64,000 bases of DNA, taken from positions 248,001 through 312,000 of the forward strand of contig JAUHXS010000002.1 of the NCBI GenBank assembly GCA_030426955.1, given 5' to 3'. How positions within the stretch are numbered: the stretch's first letter is position 1; every line of letters starts with the position of its first letter. This document shows positions 43,508 to 52,703 of the stretch, piece by piece. The notes beneath the pieces were generated by a model. The model saw nothing but the letters and a program-made list of their open reading frames with translations, was not told the DNA's origin and did not search any database. The stretch comes from Bacteroidia bacterium (lineage in GTDB: Bacteria; Bacteroidota; Bacteroidia; Chitinophagales; JAUHXS01). A program made the position numbers and the translations under genes.

Positions 43508-44851
43508 ATGAAGCGTAGAACATTTATTAGAAAAGCAGGAGCTGTGGCAGCTGGTGTTGTAGCGGCACCTTATATTTTACCATCCGGAAGGTTGTTTGCC
43601 AGCACTGGGGCAAGGTTGGTTAATCATGTAGTTTATGTTGTTTTTGGAGGAGGAATTCGTAATCAGGAATCTGTAGGACAACAGTATCTAGCAAATCAAG
43701 GTTTAGTAACTCAGGGTAATATTATGGAAAATATGTTATCAGGTGTTGCCCCGTCAAGCAACATTGTCTACGATCAATGGGCACCTGTCCTTTCAACAAA
43801 ATTAGCGCAACAAGGTACTCTACTTAAAAAAATGAGATACTCTACGGGTAATACTGGTCATTACAATGCACATGCTGTAGCCATGACAGGTAGCTATATC
43901 TCAACAGGGATCAATGTCAATGTAAACCCTGATGTGCCTACGTTATTTGAATTTTATAGAAAACATACCGATCCATCAAAAAGTGCGATTAATGCATGGT
44001 GGTTAAGCGAGGGATTAGGGCCATACCCATCACTCAATTATAGTAAGCATCCATTATATGGTTCATCTTATGGAGCAAACTATTTAAATGCAGCTAACCT
44101 TTTTTCTGCACAAGCAACAGCATATCTTTCTAATGCAAAAAATTACCATCCAGATGAGTTAGGTAAAATAAATGATATCAAAGGGTTTCTAGATAATAAC
44201 TTTAAAGATGTAGCTGGTGGAGTAGGTGTGCAAAACACAGAAGAAAATAGAGAAAATATCAAGCAGTTCATTCTGGATGCCATGGAAGACTTTGGCGGAG
44301 GAACAGGAGAAGTTGCTACTCCTGGTTCTAATTATGCTTTATTAACAGGAGATTTGTTAAACATATCAGCATCTTGGCGTGTGCTTGATACTTTTGCTCC
44401 TGAGTTGACCGTGATTAATACCACTAACCTTGATGTTTGTCATGATGATTTTACAGGTTATATAGATTTTCTGCACAAAGCAGATTACGGTATTGGGTGG
44501 TTATGGGATAAAATTCAAAATCATCCTGTTTTAAAAGATGATACGATTATGATTTGTATGCCAGAACATGGAAGAAATTTAGAGCCTAATACCATTTATG
44601 ATTCAAATGGTTTTAGAGCGTATGATCACAATAGCGATGATAATTCAAGAGACGTATTTGCTTTAATTGCTGGGCCAACCGGAGTAGTTAATCAAGGAAC
44701 GGAGTTCGATGAGAACGATTATCCTTTAAGTGGTGCTGCGCTTCCTGAATGTATTGACATTGTTCCTACAATAGCAAACATTTTAGGCTTTGGTGATAGT
44801 ATACCACAGGGTTTTTTAACTGGAAGAAATTTAGGAGAGGCATTTGTATGA
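43508..44851 (+). CDS. Tat-exported DUF1501-like protein
   Basis: A 447-residue protein with a twin-arginine signal (MKRRTFIRKAGAVAAGVVAAPYI), so it folds in the cytoplasm before export. The mature part has TGNTGHYNAHAVAMTGSY and TIMICMPEHGRNLEPNTIYD with DHNSDDNSRD near the end, like the alkaline-phosphatase-superfamily metal sites seen in DUF1501/sulfatase-like proteins. Catalysis is not proven. It is gene 3 of the operon, flanked by lipoproteins, so it may act in a periplasmic or surface complex with them. Confidence 0.75.
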   Translation: MKRRTFIRKAGAVAAGVVAAPYILPSGRLFASTGARLVNHVVYVVFGGGIRNQESVGQQYLANQGLVTQGNIMENMLSGVAPSSNIVYDQWAPVLSTKLAQQGTLLKKMRYSTGNTGHYNAHAVAMTGSYISTGINVNVNPDVPTLFEFYRKHTDPSKSAINAWWLSEGLGPYPSLNYSKHPLYGSSYGANYLNAANLFSAQATAYLSNAKNYHPDELGKINDIKGFLDNNFKDVAGGVGVQNTEENRENIKQFILDAMEDFGGGTGEVATPGSNYALLTGDLLNISASWRVLDTFAPELTVINTTNLDVCHDDFTGYIDFLHKADYGIGWLWDKIQNHPVLKDDTIMICMPEHGRNLEPNTIYDSNGFRAYDHNSDDNSRDVFALIAGPTGVVNQGTEFDENDYPLSGAALPECIDIVPTIANILGFGDSIPQGFLTGRNLGEAFV

Positions 44852-45822
44852 TAAAAGCTATTGCTAAAATATCATTTGTACTTACGCTACTAGTCTTGAT
44901 ACTATATGCTTGCAAAAAGGAAGTGACTGTCATTGAGCCTGACTTGCCTAAAAACCCTTTTGATGAATTGTTAAGTGGAGGAAATGGTGCAGAAGATGAT
45001 GATATTGATTCTTCTACAATTGTAGGTATTCATAAATATATACTGTCGCCAAGATGTGCCTTGTCTGGCTGTCACGATGGAGCGTTTGAGCCGGATTATC
45101 GAACTATTCAGAGTAGCTATTCAACATTAGTATACCATCCTATTGTAAAGAATAATACTGCTCAAGAGTTTACCTATCGAGTAATCCCTTTTGATACTGC
45201 TGGATCTCTGTTTCATGAACGCATTACAAATTGCTGTTTTGTTAATGTTGGCGACCGAATGCCACAAGATGGAACGACGGGTAATTTATTACCTCAAGAA
45301 AGTATTGATGCTATTGCAGAATGGATTATGAACGGAGCAAGGGATATTTTTGGCAATGTTCCTGAGTTGGCTAACCCGCAACCTACACCATACGGAATGT
45401 TGGTATACTTAAATGATACTAATGGTATTAGACTCGATACTGTAAGGCCTCAAGAACTGTATCCTTTTGAGGTGCCCAAAGATTCGATTATTGATATTTG
45501 GGTAGGGGCATATGATGAAGAAACACCCTTAAATGAATTGACATATCGAAAGATTAACTTCAGCACTTCTATTAATGACTTTAGTGTTGCAAATGAAGTT
45601 GCCTTGGATTTTGTAACTAGCCCGCATATTGCTCCTGCATTTAATAATCAACAAGTCCCTTACTTTTTTCACTACCAGCTAAATTCATCTGCTTACAATC
45701 TAAATGACATTGTATATTTTCGAATTTACTTTAAAGATGAGCATCATGAAAACCCAACGGAAATTCCTTCAGATGGTTCACAATTATTTTTGAAAACGTA
45801 CTTTTCTTTTCAAATTAAGTAA
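44848..45822 (+). CDS. Exported lipoprotein with cytochrome-like CX4CH motif, operon gene 4
   Basis: A 324-residue lipoprotein (VLILYACKKEV lipobox). Residues about 70-80 read SPRCALSGCHDGAF, a haem-attachment-like Cys-x4-Cys-His where canonical c-type sites have two residues between the cysteines. The pattern up to DRMPQDGTTGNLLPQESIDAIAEWIMNGA resembles the c-type domain of Planctomycete-like PSCyt proteins. The C-terminal half looks like a beta-sandwich. It overlaps the Tat gene end by four bases. Confidence 0.7.
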   Translation: MIKAIAKISFVLTLLVLILYACKKEVTVIEPDLPKNPFDELLSGGNGAEDDDIDSSTIVGIHKYILSPRCALSGCHDGAFEPDYRTIQSSYSTLVYHPIVKNNTAQEFTYRVIPFDTAGSLFHERITNCCFVNVGDRMPQDGTTGNLLPQESIDAIAEWIMNGARDIFGNVPELANPQPTPYGMLVYLNDTNGIRLDTVRPQELYPFEVPKDSIIDIWVGAYDEETPLNELTYRKINFSTSINDFSVANEVALDFVTSPHIAPAFNNQQVPYFFHYQLNSSAYNLNDIVYFRIYFKDEHHENPTEIPSDGSQLFLKTYFSFQIK

Positions 45823-46278
45823 ATGAGGTTATTGATTATTATAGTTTTAGTTACGGGGTTTTTGAGTTCATGTAAGAAAGATGAAGAGGCTGCACCCAAC
45901 CCCAAAATATCTAATACTCCCGAGATAGAATTTGTCAAAGCAAATAAGACAACTGTTACTGAATTTGAAGATTCATTGGTCTTTACTATCAAGTACACAG
46001 ATGGAAATGGTGACTTAGGTTATGAGCATGCCGATTCTACTTCCTTAGAGTTGATTGATAATAGAGTTGCATTAGTAGAAAAATACCACCTTGGTTTATT
46101 AGCACCAGCAGGCTCAGATATTGTAATTCAGGGTGAATTGAGTGTGGTTTTGCCGCATACTTTTATTTTAGATGATTCGGCAAGTAGTGAGACAACAACC
46201 TATTCAATCAAAGTACGGGATCGTTCTGGAAATTGGAGTAATGTTGTGAATTCGCCAACTATTACTATTAATAAATAA
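45823..46278 (+). CDS. Exported lipoprotein, operon gene 5
   Basis: A 151-residue lipoprotein (VTGFLSSCKKDEE lipobox) with a beta-rich fold (TVTEFEDSLVFTIKYTDGNGDLGYE, YSIKVRDRSGNWSNVV) resembling small Ig-like surface lipoproteins. It starts immediately after gene 4 and is the last gene of the operon, converging with the DCC1 gene on the opposite strand. Function unknown. Confidence 0.65.
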   Translation: MRLLIIIVLVTGFLSSCKKDEEAAPNPKISNTPEIEFVKANKTTVTEFEDSLVFTIKYTDGNGDLGYEHADSTSLELIDNRVALVEKYHLGLLAPAGSDIVIQGELSVVLPHTFILDDSASSETTTYSIKVRDRSGNWSNVVNSPTITINK

Positions 46279-46677
46279 TTAATCTAGAAGTTTCCCTGCT
46301 TCAGAATCGGTGGGTACCCTGCATGTGTTTCTTTGCCCCCAAATACGATATCTATTTTTTGCAACTAAGTTGTATATCCAATCCCTTATAGGACTAGGAA
46401 TAATTTTGAAGATACCAACCATTTTCCATGCTCCACCAATATCAATTAATATGTTTAAAATGGCGCTTGACTTAAAGTATAGCTTGCCTGATCTATAGTA
46501 AATAATCGTATTTAAATCACTAGCTAGCTTTGAGTCCAAAAGCTTTTCAGATGTATTGCCTTGTAATGAGGCAAAGTGAAGTTGGTTCCTTTCATCACGC
46601 TTAATCAAAAAATCAACTAGGCCATTGCATAGATTGCAAACTCCATCGAAGAAAACTATGTTTTTTGAGTCAAGCAT
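46279..46677 (-). CDS. DCC1-like thiol-disulfide oxidoreductase (DUF393)
   Basis: A 132-residue protein with the DxxCxxC motif as DGVCNLCNGLVDFLIKRD near residue 11 and FASLQGNTSEKLL, matching the DCC1/DUF393 family, a predicted thioredoxin-fold oxidoreductase. It ends directly against the lipoprotein operon. The partner and redox role are unknown. Confidence 0.88.
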   Translation of the reverse strand: MLDSKNIVFFDGVCNLCNGLVDFLIKRDERNQLHFASLQGNTSEKLLDSKLASDLNTIIYYRSGKLYFKSSAILNILIDIGGAWKMVGIFKIIPSPIRDWIYNLVAKNRYRIWGQRNTCRVPTDSEAGKLLD

Positions 46678-46938
46678 CTCTGGATTGAAGATAGTGTTAT
46701 TATGTCAGTAGTAATCCAATTGATGGGTGTGATCTAAGGGATTTTAAAGCCAATTAAATAAATTAACATTAGAATATTGTTGATCAAAAATAATATATTT
46801 TTAATTGTTAATGTATTGGTAATTAATTTTTTTGATATTGTTTTATGTGATTCTGAATATATCTTTTTATGTATTTTTTTGTCGGTCTGAAACCTTAAAA
46901 TTAAATAAGATTGCACTCAAACTAAACAATAAAGTAAA

Positions 46939-49539
46939 ATGAAATTATTTAAAATTAACTTATTAAGAATTTTATTAAGTGCCTCTTGTTTTTCATTGGT
47001 ATCATCAGAAGTACTATTTGCGCAAGAATTAAGAGGGGGAGAAATCTTAGGAGAAAACATGGATGAAAGGGCTGGAAGTTCAGTAAGCATGCCAAGTGCT
47101 AATACTGTAGCTGCAGGAGCCCCATTAAATACAACTAATGGAAGAGGTTCTGGACAAGTACGCGTCTATGGCTTACAGGGAGGAATGTGGATACAAAAAG
47201 GAAGTAGTATGAATGGAGAAAATGTTGACGACTTTTTTGGTGCAAAAGTAGATATGCCAACTAATAATACAATTGTGGTAAGTTCAAATGGGAACGATGA
47301 TAATGCGCCAGAGAGCGGTAAAGTGTATGTTTATGACTGGAGTGGGGTAGATTGGATTCAAAGGGGCAATGCCATTTTAGGTCAAGATTCTTATGATTTT
47401 TCAGGTACATCTGTAAGTATGCCAGATAGCAATACCTTAGCAATTGGCACACCTGGAGGGGGGGGGATCCCTTCTATTCCTTATGGAAGGTCTGCAGGGT
47501 ATGTGAGTATATATAAGTGGAATGGGGCAAATTGGACGCTTAAGGGTAATGTTATCAATGGTCAGAATATTGATGACCTTACGGGCTATTCAGTAAGTAT
47601 GCCAGATAGCAATACAATAGCAGTAGGTGATCCGTTAAATGATGCTAATGGTTCTGGAGCAGGACGTATACGTATATTTAGATGGAATGGAACAAGTTGG
47701 GTTCTCAAAGGTAATAGTATTAGTGGAGAGCATGCAGATGATGGTTTTGGTACATCTATAAGTATGCCAGACAGTAATACAGTAGCCGTTGGTTCAATAT
47801 TTAATGATGGGAATGGTAATGGTTCTGGCCATACTCGAATATTCCAATGGAATGGAACAAGTTGGGTACAAAAAGGTAATGATATAGATGGAGAAAGCCA
47901 AGGAGATCAATCAGGGTACTCAGTGAGTATGCCAACTCCAGATTTTATTGCTATTGGTGCTCCAGCAAATGCAGGGGGAAGTGTAACCAAAGGCCCTGGT
48001 GGTTTTGGACCTGCAGGGCATGCGCGTATATATCAATGGAATGGAACGAGTTGGGTGCAGAGAGGTATTGATATTGATGGCTACCAAGATAACTTAGGAG
48101 GCTCTGTAAGTATGCCAGATACTAATACAGTAGCAGTAGGAGCCCCAGTATATGATTTGGGTAGAGGTAAGATCATGGTTCTGGAGAACTTTTGTAGCAG
48201 TACAAGCATGATTTTAGCAAATGAATGTGAGTCTTACACATCACCGAGTGGTAATTATATATGGAATACAAGTGGTATTTATACAGATACCGTGATTAAC
48301 TCTAATGGTTGTGATAGTATTATTACAATTAATCTGACAATTGATGCATCATCTGAATTGATTACCATAAGTGTATGTGATTTTTATATATCACCAAGTG
48401 GTAATTATACGTGGATGGAGAGTGGTATTTATAAAGATACCATACTCAACGCTAAAGGTTGTGATAGTATAATAACAATTGATTTAATGGTTGATCAACC
48501 TACTGGTAACATTAGTATAGAGGCATGTGATCAATATATTTCCCCAAGCGGAAGTTACACATGGATTACATCTGGCATCTATTTAGATACCGTTATGAGT
48601 TCTGGAGGATGTGACTCTGTAATAACGGTGAATCTATTAATGAAAGATACCAATGAGTATGTATCGGGTATAATTACTACAAGTCAAGGAAACCCTCTTA
48701 TTAACTCAAAAGTTTACCTGATCGGATTTGATTCAGATAATGATAGCGTTTATAAGCTCGATTCATCAGTTACTGATATATCAGGTAAGTATTTAGTAAA
48801 AACAAATAACCAAGAAGAAGTCTATATCAAAGCTGTTCCGGATTCACAAACTTATCCTAATGAAATACCGACCTATTATACATCTATTTTAACTTTTTTA
48901 GACGCAGATGAAATTCCAACAATAGATTGTGATACTATTGAGGCTGATGTTCAAACAATAGCAGGGCAAAATCCGGGTGGTTCAGGCTTTATAAGTGGAA
49001 ACATCAATAAAGGAGCCGGAAAATTATTGAGCTGCGAAGGAGAACCAGTAGTTAGGCTATCAATAATACTAATGAATAATAACAATCAACCTGTTCAATA
49101 TACTCAGACAGATGCTCAAGGAAATTTTGAGTTTTCGAATCTAGCATTGGGTGAATATCGCATATGGGCAGATGATCCTAATATTAATAATACTAATCCA
49201 CCTGCTTATACTATAAGTTCTGAAGAACAGCAATTGGATGATATTGTGATGAAGTATTCTAACCAATTAGAAAATTGTGTTAACAATAATACAACTAACC
49301 TAGTGGATGAGTCAGCTATATTATGGGAGGTGTTTCCAAACCCAGTTAGTGATAAGCTAAATATTACTATTAGAGGCGGTTTTACTATAAAGTTGCTAGA
49401 TATTACAGGAAAAGTCTTATTGGAAGAAATTGCTTATGATTATCTGAGCTTGAACTTTGCTTCAATAAGCAGAGGGATATACTTATTAGAAATCAGTAAA
49501 GAGCAGAACACGTATTATGAAAAAGTAATCAAAAAATAG
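46939..49539 (+). CDS. Secreted repeat protein with FG-GAP-like blades and type A T9SS signal
   Basis: An 866-residue surface protein. Signal peptide (LLSASCFSLVSSEVLFAQ); about seven blades of 50-60 residues with SVSMPDSNTVAVG and WNGTSWVQKGN; three copies of a Cys-x-Tyr-x-Ser-Pro-Ser-Gly-Asn module (CDFYISPSGNYTW..GCDSIITIDL, about 430-565), common in Bacteroidota adhesin-like proteins; a carboxypeptidase-regulatory-like Ig domain; and the type A sorting domain (WEVFPNPVSDKLNI..LEISKEQN). Likely cell-surface attached, with possible adhesion role. Confidence 0.88.
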   Translation: MKLFKINLLRILLSASCFSLVSSEVLFAQELRGGEILGENMDERAGSSVSMPSANTVAAGAPLNTTNGRGSGQVRVYGLQGGMWIQKGSSMNGENVDDFFGAKVDMPTNNTIVVSSNGNDDNAPESGKVYVYDWSGVDWIQRGNAILGQDSYDFSGTSVSMPDSNTLAIGTPGGGGIPSIPYGRSAGYVSIYKWNGANWTLKGNVINGQNIDDLTGYSVSMPDSNTIAVGDPLNDANGSGAGRIRIFRWNGTSWVLKGNSISGEHADDGFGTSISMPDSNTVAVGSIFNDGNGNGSGHTRIFQWNGTSWVQKGNDIDGESQGDQSGYSVSMPTPDFIAIGAPANAGGSVTKGPGGFGPAGHARIYQWNGTSWVQRGIDIDGYQDNLGGSVSMPDTNTVAVGAPVYDLGRGKIMVLENFCSSTSMILANECESYTSPSGNYIWNTSGIYTDTVINSNGCDSIITINLTIDASSELITISVCDFYISPSGNYTWMESGIYKDTILNAKGCDSIITIDLMVDQPTGNISIEACDQYISPSGSYTWITSGIYLDTVMSSGGCDSVITVNLLMKDTNEYVSGIITTSQGNPLINSKVYLIGFDSDNDSVYKLDSSVTDISGKYLVKTNNQEEVYIKAVPDSQTYPNEIPTYYTSILTFLDADEIPTIDCDTIEADVQTIAGQNPGGSGFISGNINKGAGKLLSCEGEPVVRLSIILMNNNNQPVQYTQTDAQGNFEFSNLALGEYRIWADDPNINNTNPPAYTISSEEQQLDDIVMKYSNQLENCVNNNTTNLVDESAILWEVFPNPVSDKLNITIRGGFTIKLLDITGKVLLEEIAYDYLSLNFASISRGIYLLEISKEQNTYYEKVIKK

Positions 49540-49656
49540 CAATGGTAAACAATTTTAGGATTAATGGTTATTTACCATTGATCTTAAAATTTGCCATTTA
49601 TTATGATGCACTATATTAAGAATGACAATTTAGATTGATAATGGTAATAATTTGAT

Positions 49657-51579
49657 ATGTATTACTTAATTTTTTTCATTACTGTTTTCTTTCCAGCATT
49701 GACTTATTCTCAGCTTGAAACTAACTTTTGGTTTTTTGGTGGTGCTACACCAAATGGGAGTCCTACTTTTGATGCAGCCGGATTAGATTTTTTGCAAGTA
49801 GGTACTTCAAATTTTGTTAATACAGATGGCCGATTAAGGGCTTTTGAGGGATGCGCTACTATGAGTGATAGGAATACAGGAGAGCTTTTGTTTTATACTA
49901 ATAGCCTTGAAGTTTGGAATAAAAATCATACAGTTATGCCTAATGGCAATGGACTTATAGGTAGTCCTAGTACTAGCACAACTCAGGCAACAGTTATATT
50001 ACCACAGACTGATTCAACTTACTACGTTTTTACATTAAATTACAGTTTGTATTACTCCATTTTGAATATGAATATGGATGGCGGTAATGGTGATATTGTT
50101 CCAGATACAAAGAATACCTTTGTTCGCAATTCATTAAACGAGAAGCTAGTTGCTATTGAACATGAGAACGATAACGATTTTTGGGTGCTTACACACAGTT
50201 TATCTGGGGATAGTTTTTTTGCCTTTCATGTCACCCCTACTGGTGTTATGTCAATACCAGTCATATCGCGAATAGGATATAGATATAATGTTACAGATTC
50301 AAGGGTTGGATATCTAAAAGGTTCACCTGATGGTACTAAAATTGTATCTGTCATGCATGGGCTAAACTCTTCTGGTACTTATCGAAATCAGTTATTTGAC
50401 TTTGATAAGAGTACTGGTATTGTCTCTAATACTATCACCATTGGAACCACATCTAATTATGGTGCTTCGTTTTCCCCTGATAGTAAAAAGCTATATACTA
50501 CAGAGGTCAAAGAATTTCCTGTTATATATGGTAAGCTATTTCAATATGATCTTTGTATATGGGACTCTGCACGTATTGTTAACTCTAAACAAGTTATAGA
50601 TAGTAGTGCAGGTATGATATATTCCGCATTGCAGTTAGGTTTAGATGGGAAACTATATATGTGTGCAATTTTTGAAAATTCGCTCGGAGTAATTCATTCT
50701 CCTAATAAACCAGGAACGTTATGTAATTACCAAAATATTGATGTCGGACTACCACTCGAAGGAAGGATCAGTAAAGGAGGACTCCCTAATTTTCTTGATG
50801 CTTACTTTCAAAAGGTAGAATCAGCTAGTCATAATGTAGTTACCACCTCCTCCTCTTTATGTTGGGGTGATACCGTCATTTTCTCTGATACCTTAAATGA
50901 TTCAGATATATTGTCTAGGAAATGGCTATTTAATGATCCTAATTCTAATTTTGCAAGTGTAGATACTGGATTAAATGCTTTTCACTTATTTAGCGATACA
51001 GGTATTTATCTTGTACAATTGATTGTTGAATTTCCCTGTGAGAGCGATACTTTTGAAAAGACAATTTATATAAAAAAAGGAGCCCATGTAATTAATGAAG
51101 AGTTATATTTGTGCGAAGGTTCAACATTAACGTTGTCCGCAGAAAACCTTGGCTATACAAGTTATGGTTGGTCAATAGGAGCGAATACCGCAAGCATTGA
51201 AATTGACTCCATAGGTAATTACTCTGTTTTACTTTATAGTAATAATTGTGCAGATTCTGGCACATTTTCAATCCTATCAAAGGATAATTGTCCATTTGAA
51301 AAAAATCCGTCTTTTATTTATATTCCCAACGGTTTTAGCCCTTCAAATGATAATCATAATGATTTCTTTCGAATTGTATCTAATAATATCGAATTAATAG
51401 AGTTTGCTATCTATAGTCGTGAAGGCAAGCTGTTATTTTACTCCGATAATAATGATTTTACTTGGGATGGGAAATATAAAAATAAAATGGTACCTCCATC
51501 TGTGCTTACCTACTCTATATCATATAAAAAAGGTGGTGAAAGTATATCAGATAGGGGGACGATTATACTAATACATTGA
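49657..51579 (+). CDS. Secreted surface protein with type B T9SS sorting domain
   Basis: A 640-residue protein. The signal peptide (LIFFITVFFPALTYSQ) is followed by a large beta-propeller-like part with strands such as YLKGSPDGTKIVSVMHG and ASFSPDSKKLYTTEV, a PKD-like module (LFNDPNSNFASVDTGLNAFHLFSDTGIY), and the gliding-associated C-terminal domain (IPNGFSPSNDNHNDFF..SREGKLLF..FTWDGKYKN). It lacks the obvious FG-GAP loops of its neighbour. Likely secreted through T9SS; function unknown. Confidence 0.85.
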   Translation: MYYLIFFITVFFPALTYSQLETNFWFFGGATPNGSPTFDAAGLDFLQVGTSNFVNTDGRLRAFEGCATMSDRNTGELLFYTNSLEVWNKNHTVMPNGNGLIGSPSTSTTQATVILPQTDSTYYVFTLNYSLYYSILNMNMDGGNGDIVPDTKNTFVRNSLNEKLVAIEHENDNDFWVLTHSLSGDSFFAFHVTPTGVMSIPVISRIGYRYNVTDSRVGYLKGSPDGTKIVSVMHGLNSSGTYRNQLFDFDKSTGIVSNTITIGTTSNYGASFSPDSKKLYTTEVKEFPVIYGKLFQYDLCIWDSARIVNSKQVIDSSAGMIYSALQLGLDGKLYMCAIFENSLGVIHSPNKPGTLCNYQNIDVGLPLEGRISKGGLPNFLDAYFQKVESASHNVVTTSSSLCWGDTVIFSDTLNDSDILSRKWLFNDPNSNFASVDTGLNAFHLFSDTGIYLVQLIVEFPCESDTFEKTIYIKKGAHVINEELYLCEGSTLTLSAENLGYTSYGWSIGANTASIEIDSIGNYSVLLYSNNCADSGTFSILSKDNCPFEKNPSFIYIPNGFSPSNDNHNDFFRIVSNNIELIEFAIYSREGKLLFYSDNNDFTWDGKYKNKMVPPSVLTYSISYKKGGESISDRGTIILIH

Positions 51580-51650
51580 TCTGAGTTTTTTTTAAATAAA
51601 ACTAATAAGATCTATTTTTCTATAAAGATGTCTTAAAAGATGAAAGTTCT

Positions 51651-52703
51651 CTATCTCGTGCCTTGCAGTAAAATAATATGACGACTATCTATACTAATAT
51701 ATGCTGTGTCATCATTTTTTAAGCCTTTTGTGTCTGTGCCGGATGAAATGATTGAAATATCATTATTGATTGATAAGTCCATCTCATGGTGTCCACCAAA
51801 ATAACTGATTTGAGTTATCTGTGCTTTCGTTTCATTTGGCTTGTTGGTCAACAGAATATGTTGTGGTCTGACACAAACTATACACTCTCCTGAAATATTT
51901 TCTGGAATACTATTGATTTCAAAGCGACCCAGTGCACAATTAATTATTTTGCCTTCAATTGCTCCGGGGATTATGTTAACTGCACCAAATAACTTTGCAA
52001 CATAAATATCTTCAGGGCTATTATATATTTTTTCAGGATTACCTTGTTGTAGTATTTTACCATCTTTTAAGACGACTATATCGTCAGCGACAGATAAAGC
52101 ATCAACAGTATCATGAGTTACAAATATTGTGGTGATGGAAGTTTGCTCAATGATATGTTTAATCTCTTTTCGAATAGACTTTTTTAAAATCCCATCTAAA
52201 TTACTAAAGGGTTCATCCAGCAATAGCAATTGAGGTTCTGGAGCCATTGCCCTTGCCAATGCTACCCTCTGTTGTTGTCCTCCAGATAACTCATGAGGGT
52301 ATCTAGTCCTAAATGCTTCAAGACCAACTATATTGAGATATTTACTGATCTGATCGACTTGTTCTTTCTTTTCTAAATGATTAAGTCCAAAAGCAATATT
52401 TTTCTCCACGGTTAAATGGGGAAAAAGAGCATAGTCCTGAAAAACCAGTCCAATATTTCGCTTATGTGGAGCAAGATTTACTTTTTTGTTAAAAAGCATT
52501 TTTTCTCCAAGATGAATTTCTCCACTATCTGGATTTTCTAACCCAGCTATCATTCTTAATAATGTCGTTTTACCACTTCCACTTTCGCCTACCAAAGCTG
52601 TTAAAGAACCTTTTTGTTCAATTTTTAGTGAAAGATTTTCAATAGCAAAATCGGATTGCTTAGAAAATTGTTTGGCTACATTTTGTATACTTAAGACACT
52701 CAT
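51651..52703 (-). CDS. fbpC: Iron(III) ABC transporter ATP-binding protein
   Basis: A 350-residue ABC ATPase: Walker A GESGSGKTT, signature LSGGQQQRVALARA, Walker B LLLLDEPFSNLD. The C-terminal 100 residues form the regulatory TOBE-like domain typical of FbpC/spermidine-type importers (GECIVCVRPQHILL). It powers ferric iron uptake from the periplasm with the adjacent permease and binding protein. It overlaps the permease by four bases (ATGA), so these are one operon. Confidence 0.92.
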   Translation of the reverse strand: MSVLSIQNVAKQFSKQSDFAIENLSLKIEQKGSLTALVGESGSGKTTLLRMIAGLENPDSGEIHLGEKMLFNKKVNLAPHKRNIGLVFQDYALFPHLTVEKNIAFGLNHLEKKEQVDQISKYLNIVGLEAFRTRYPHELSGGQQQRVALARAMAPEPQLLLLDEPFSNLDGILKKSIRKEIKHIIEQTSITTIFVTHDTVDALSVADDIVVLKDGKILQQGNPEKIYNSPEDIYVAKLFGAVNIIPGAIEGKIINCALGRFEINSIPENISGECIVCVRPQHILLTNKPNETKAQITQISYFGGHHEMDLSINNDISIISSGTDTKGLKNDDTAYISIDSRHIILLQGTR

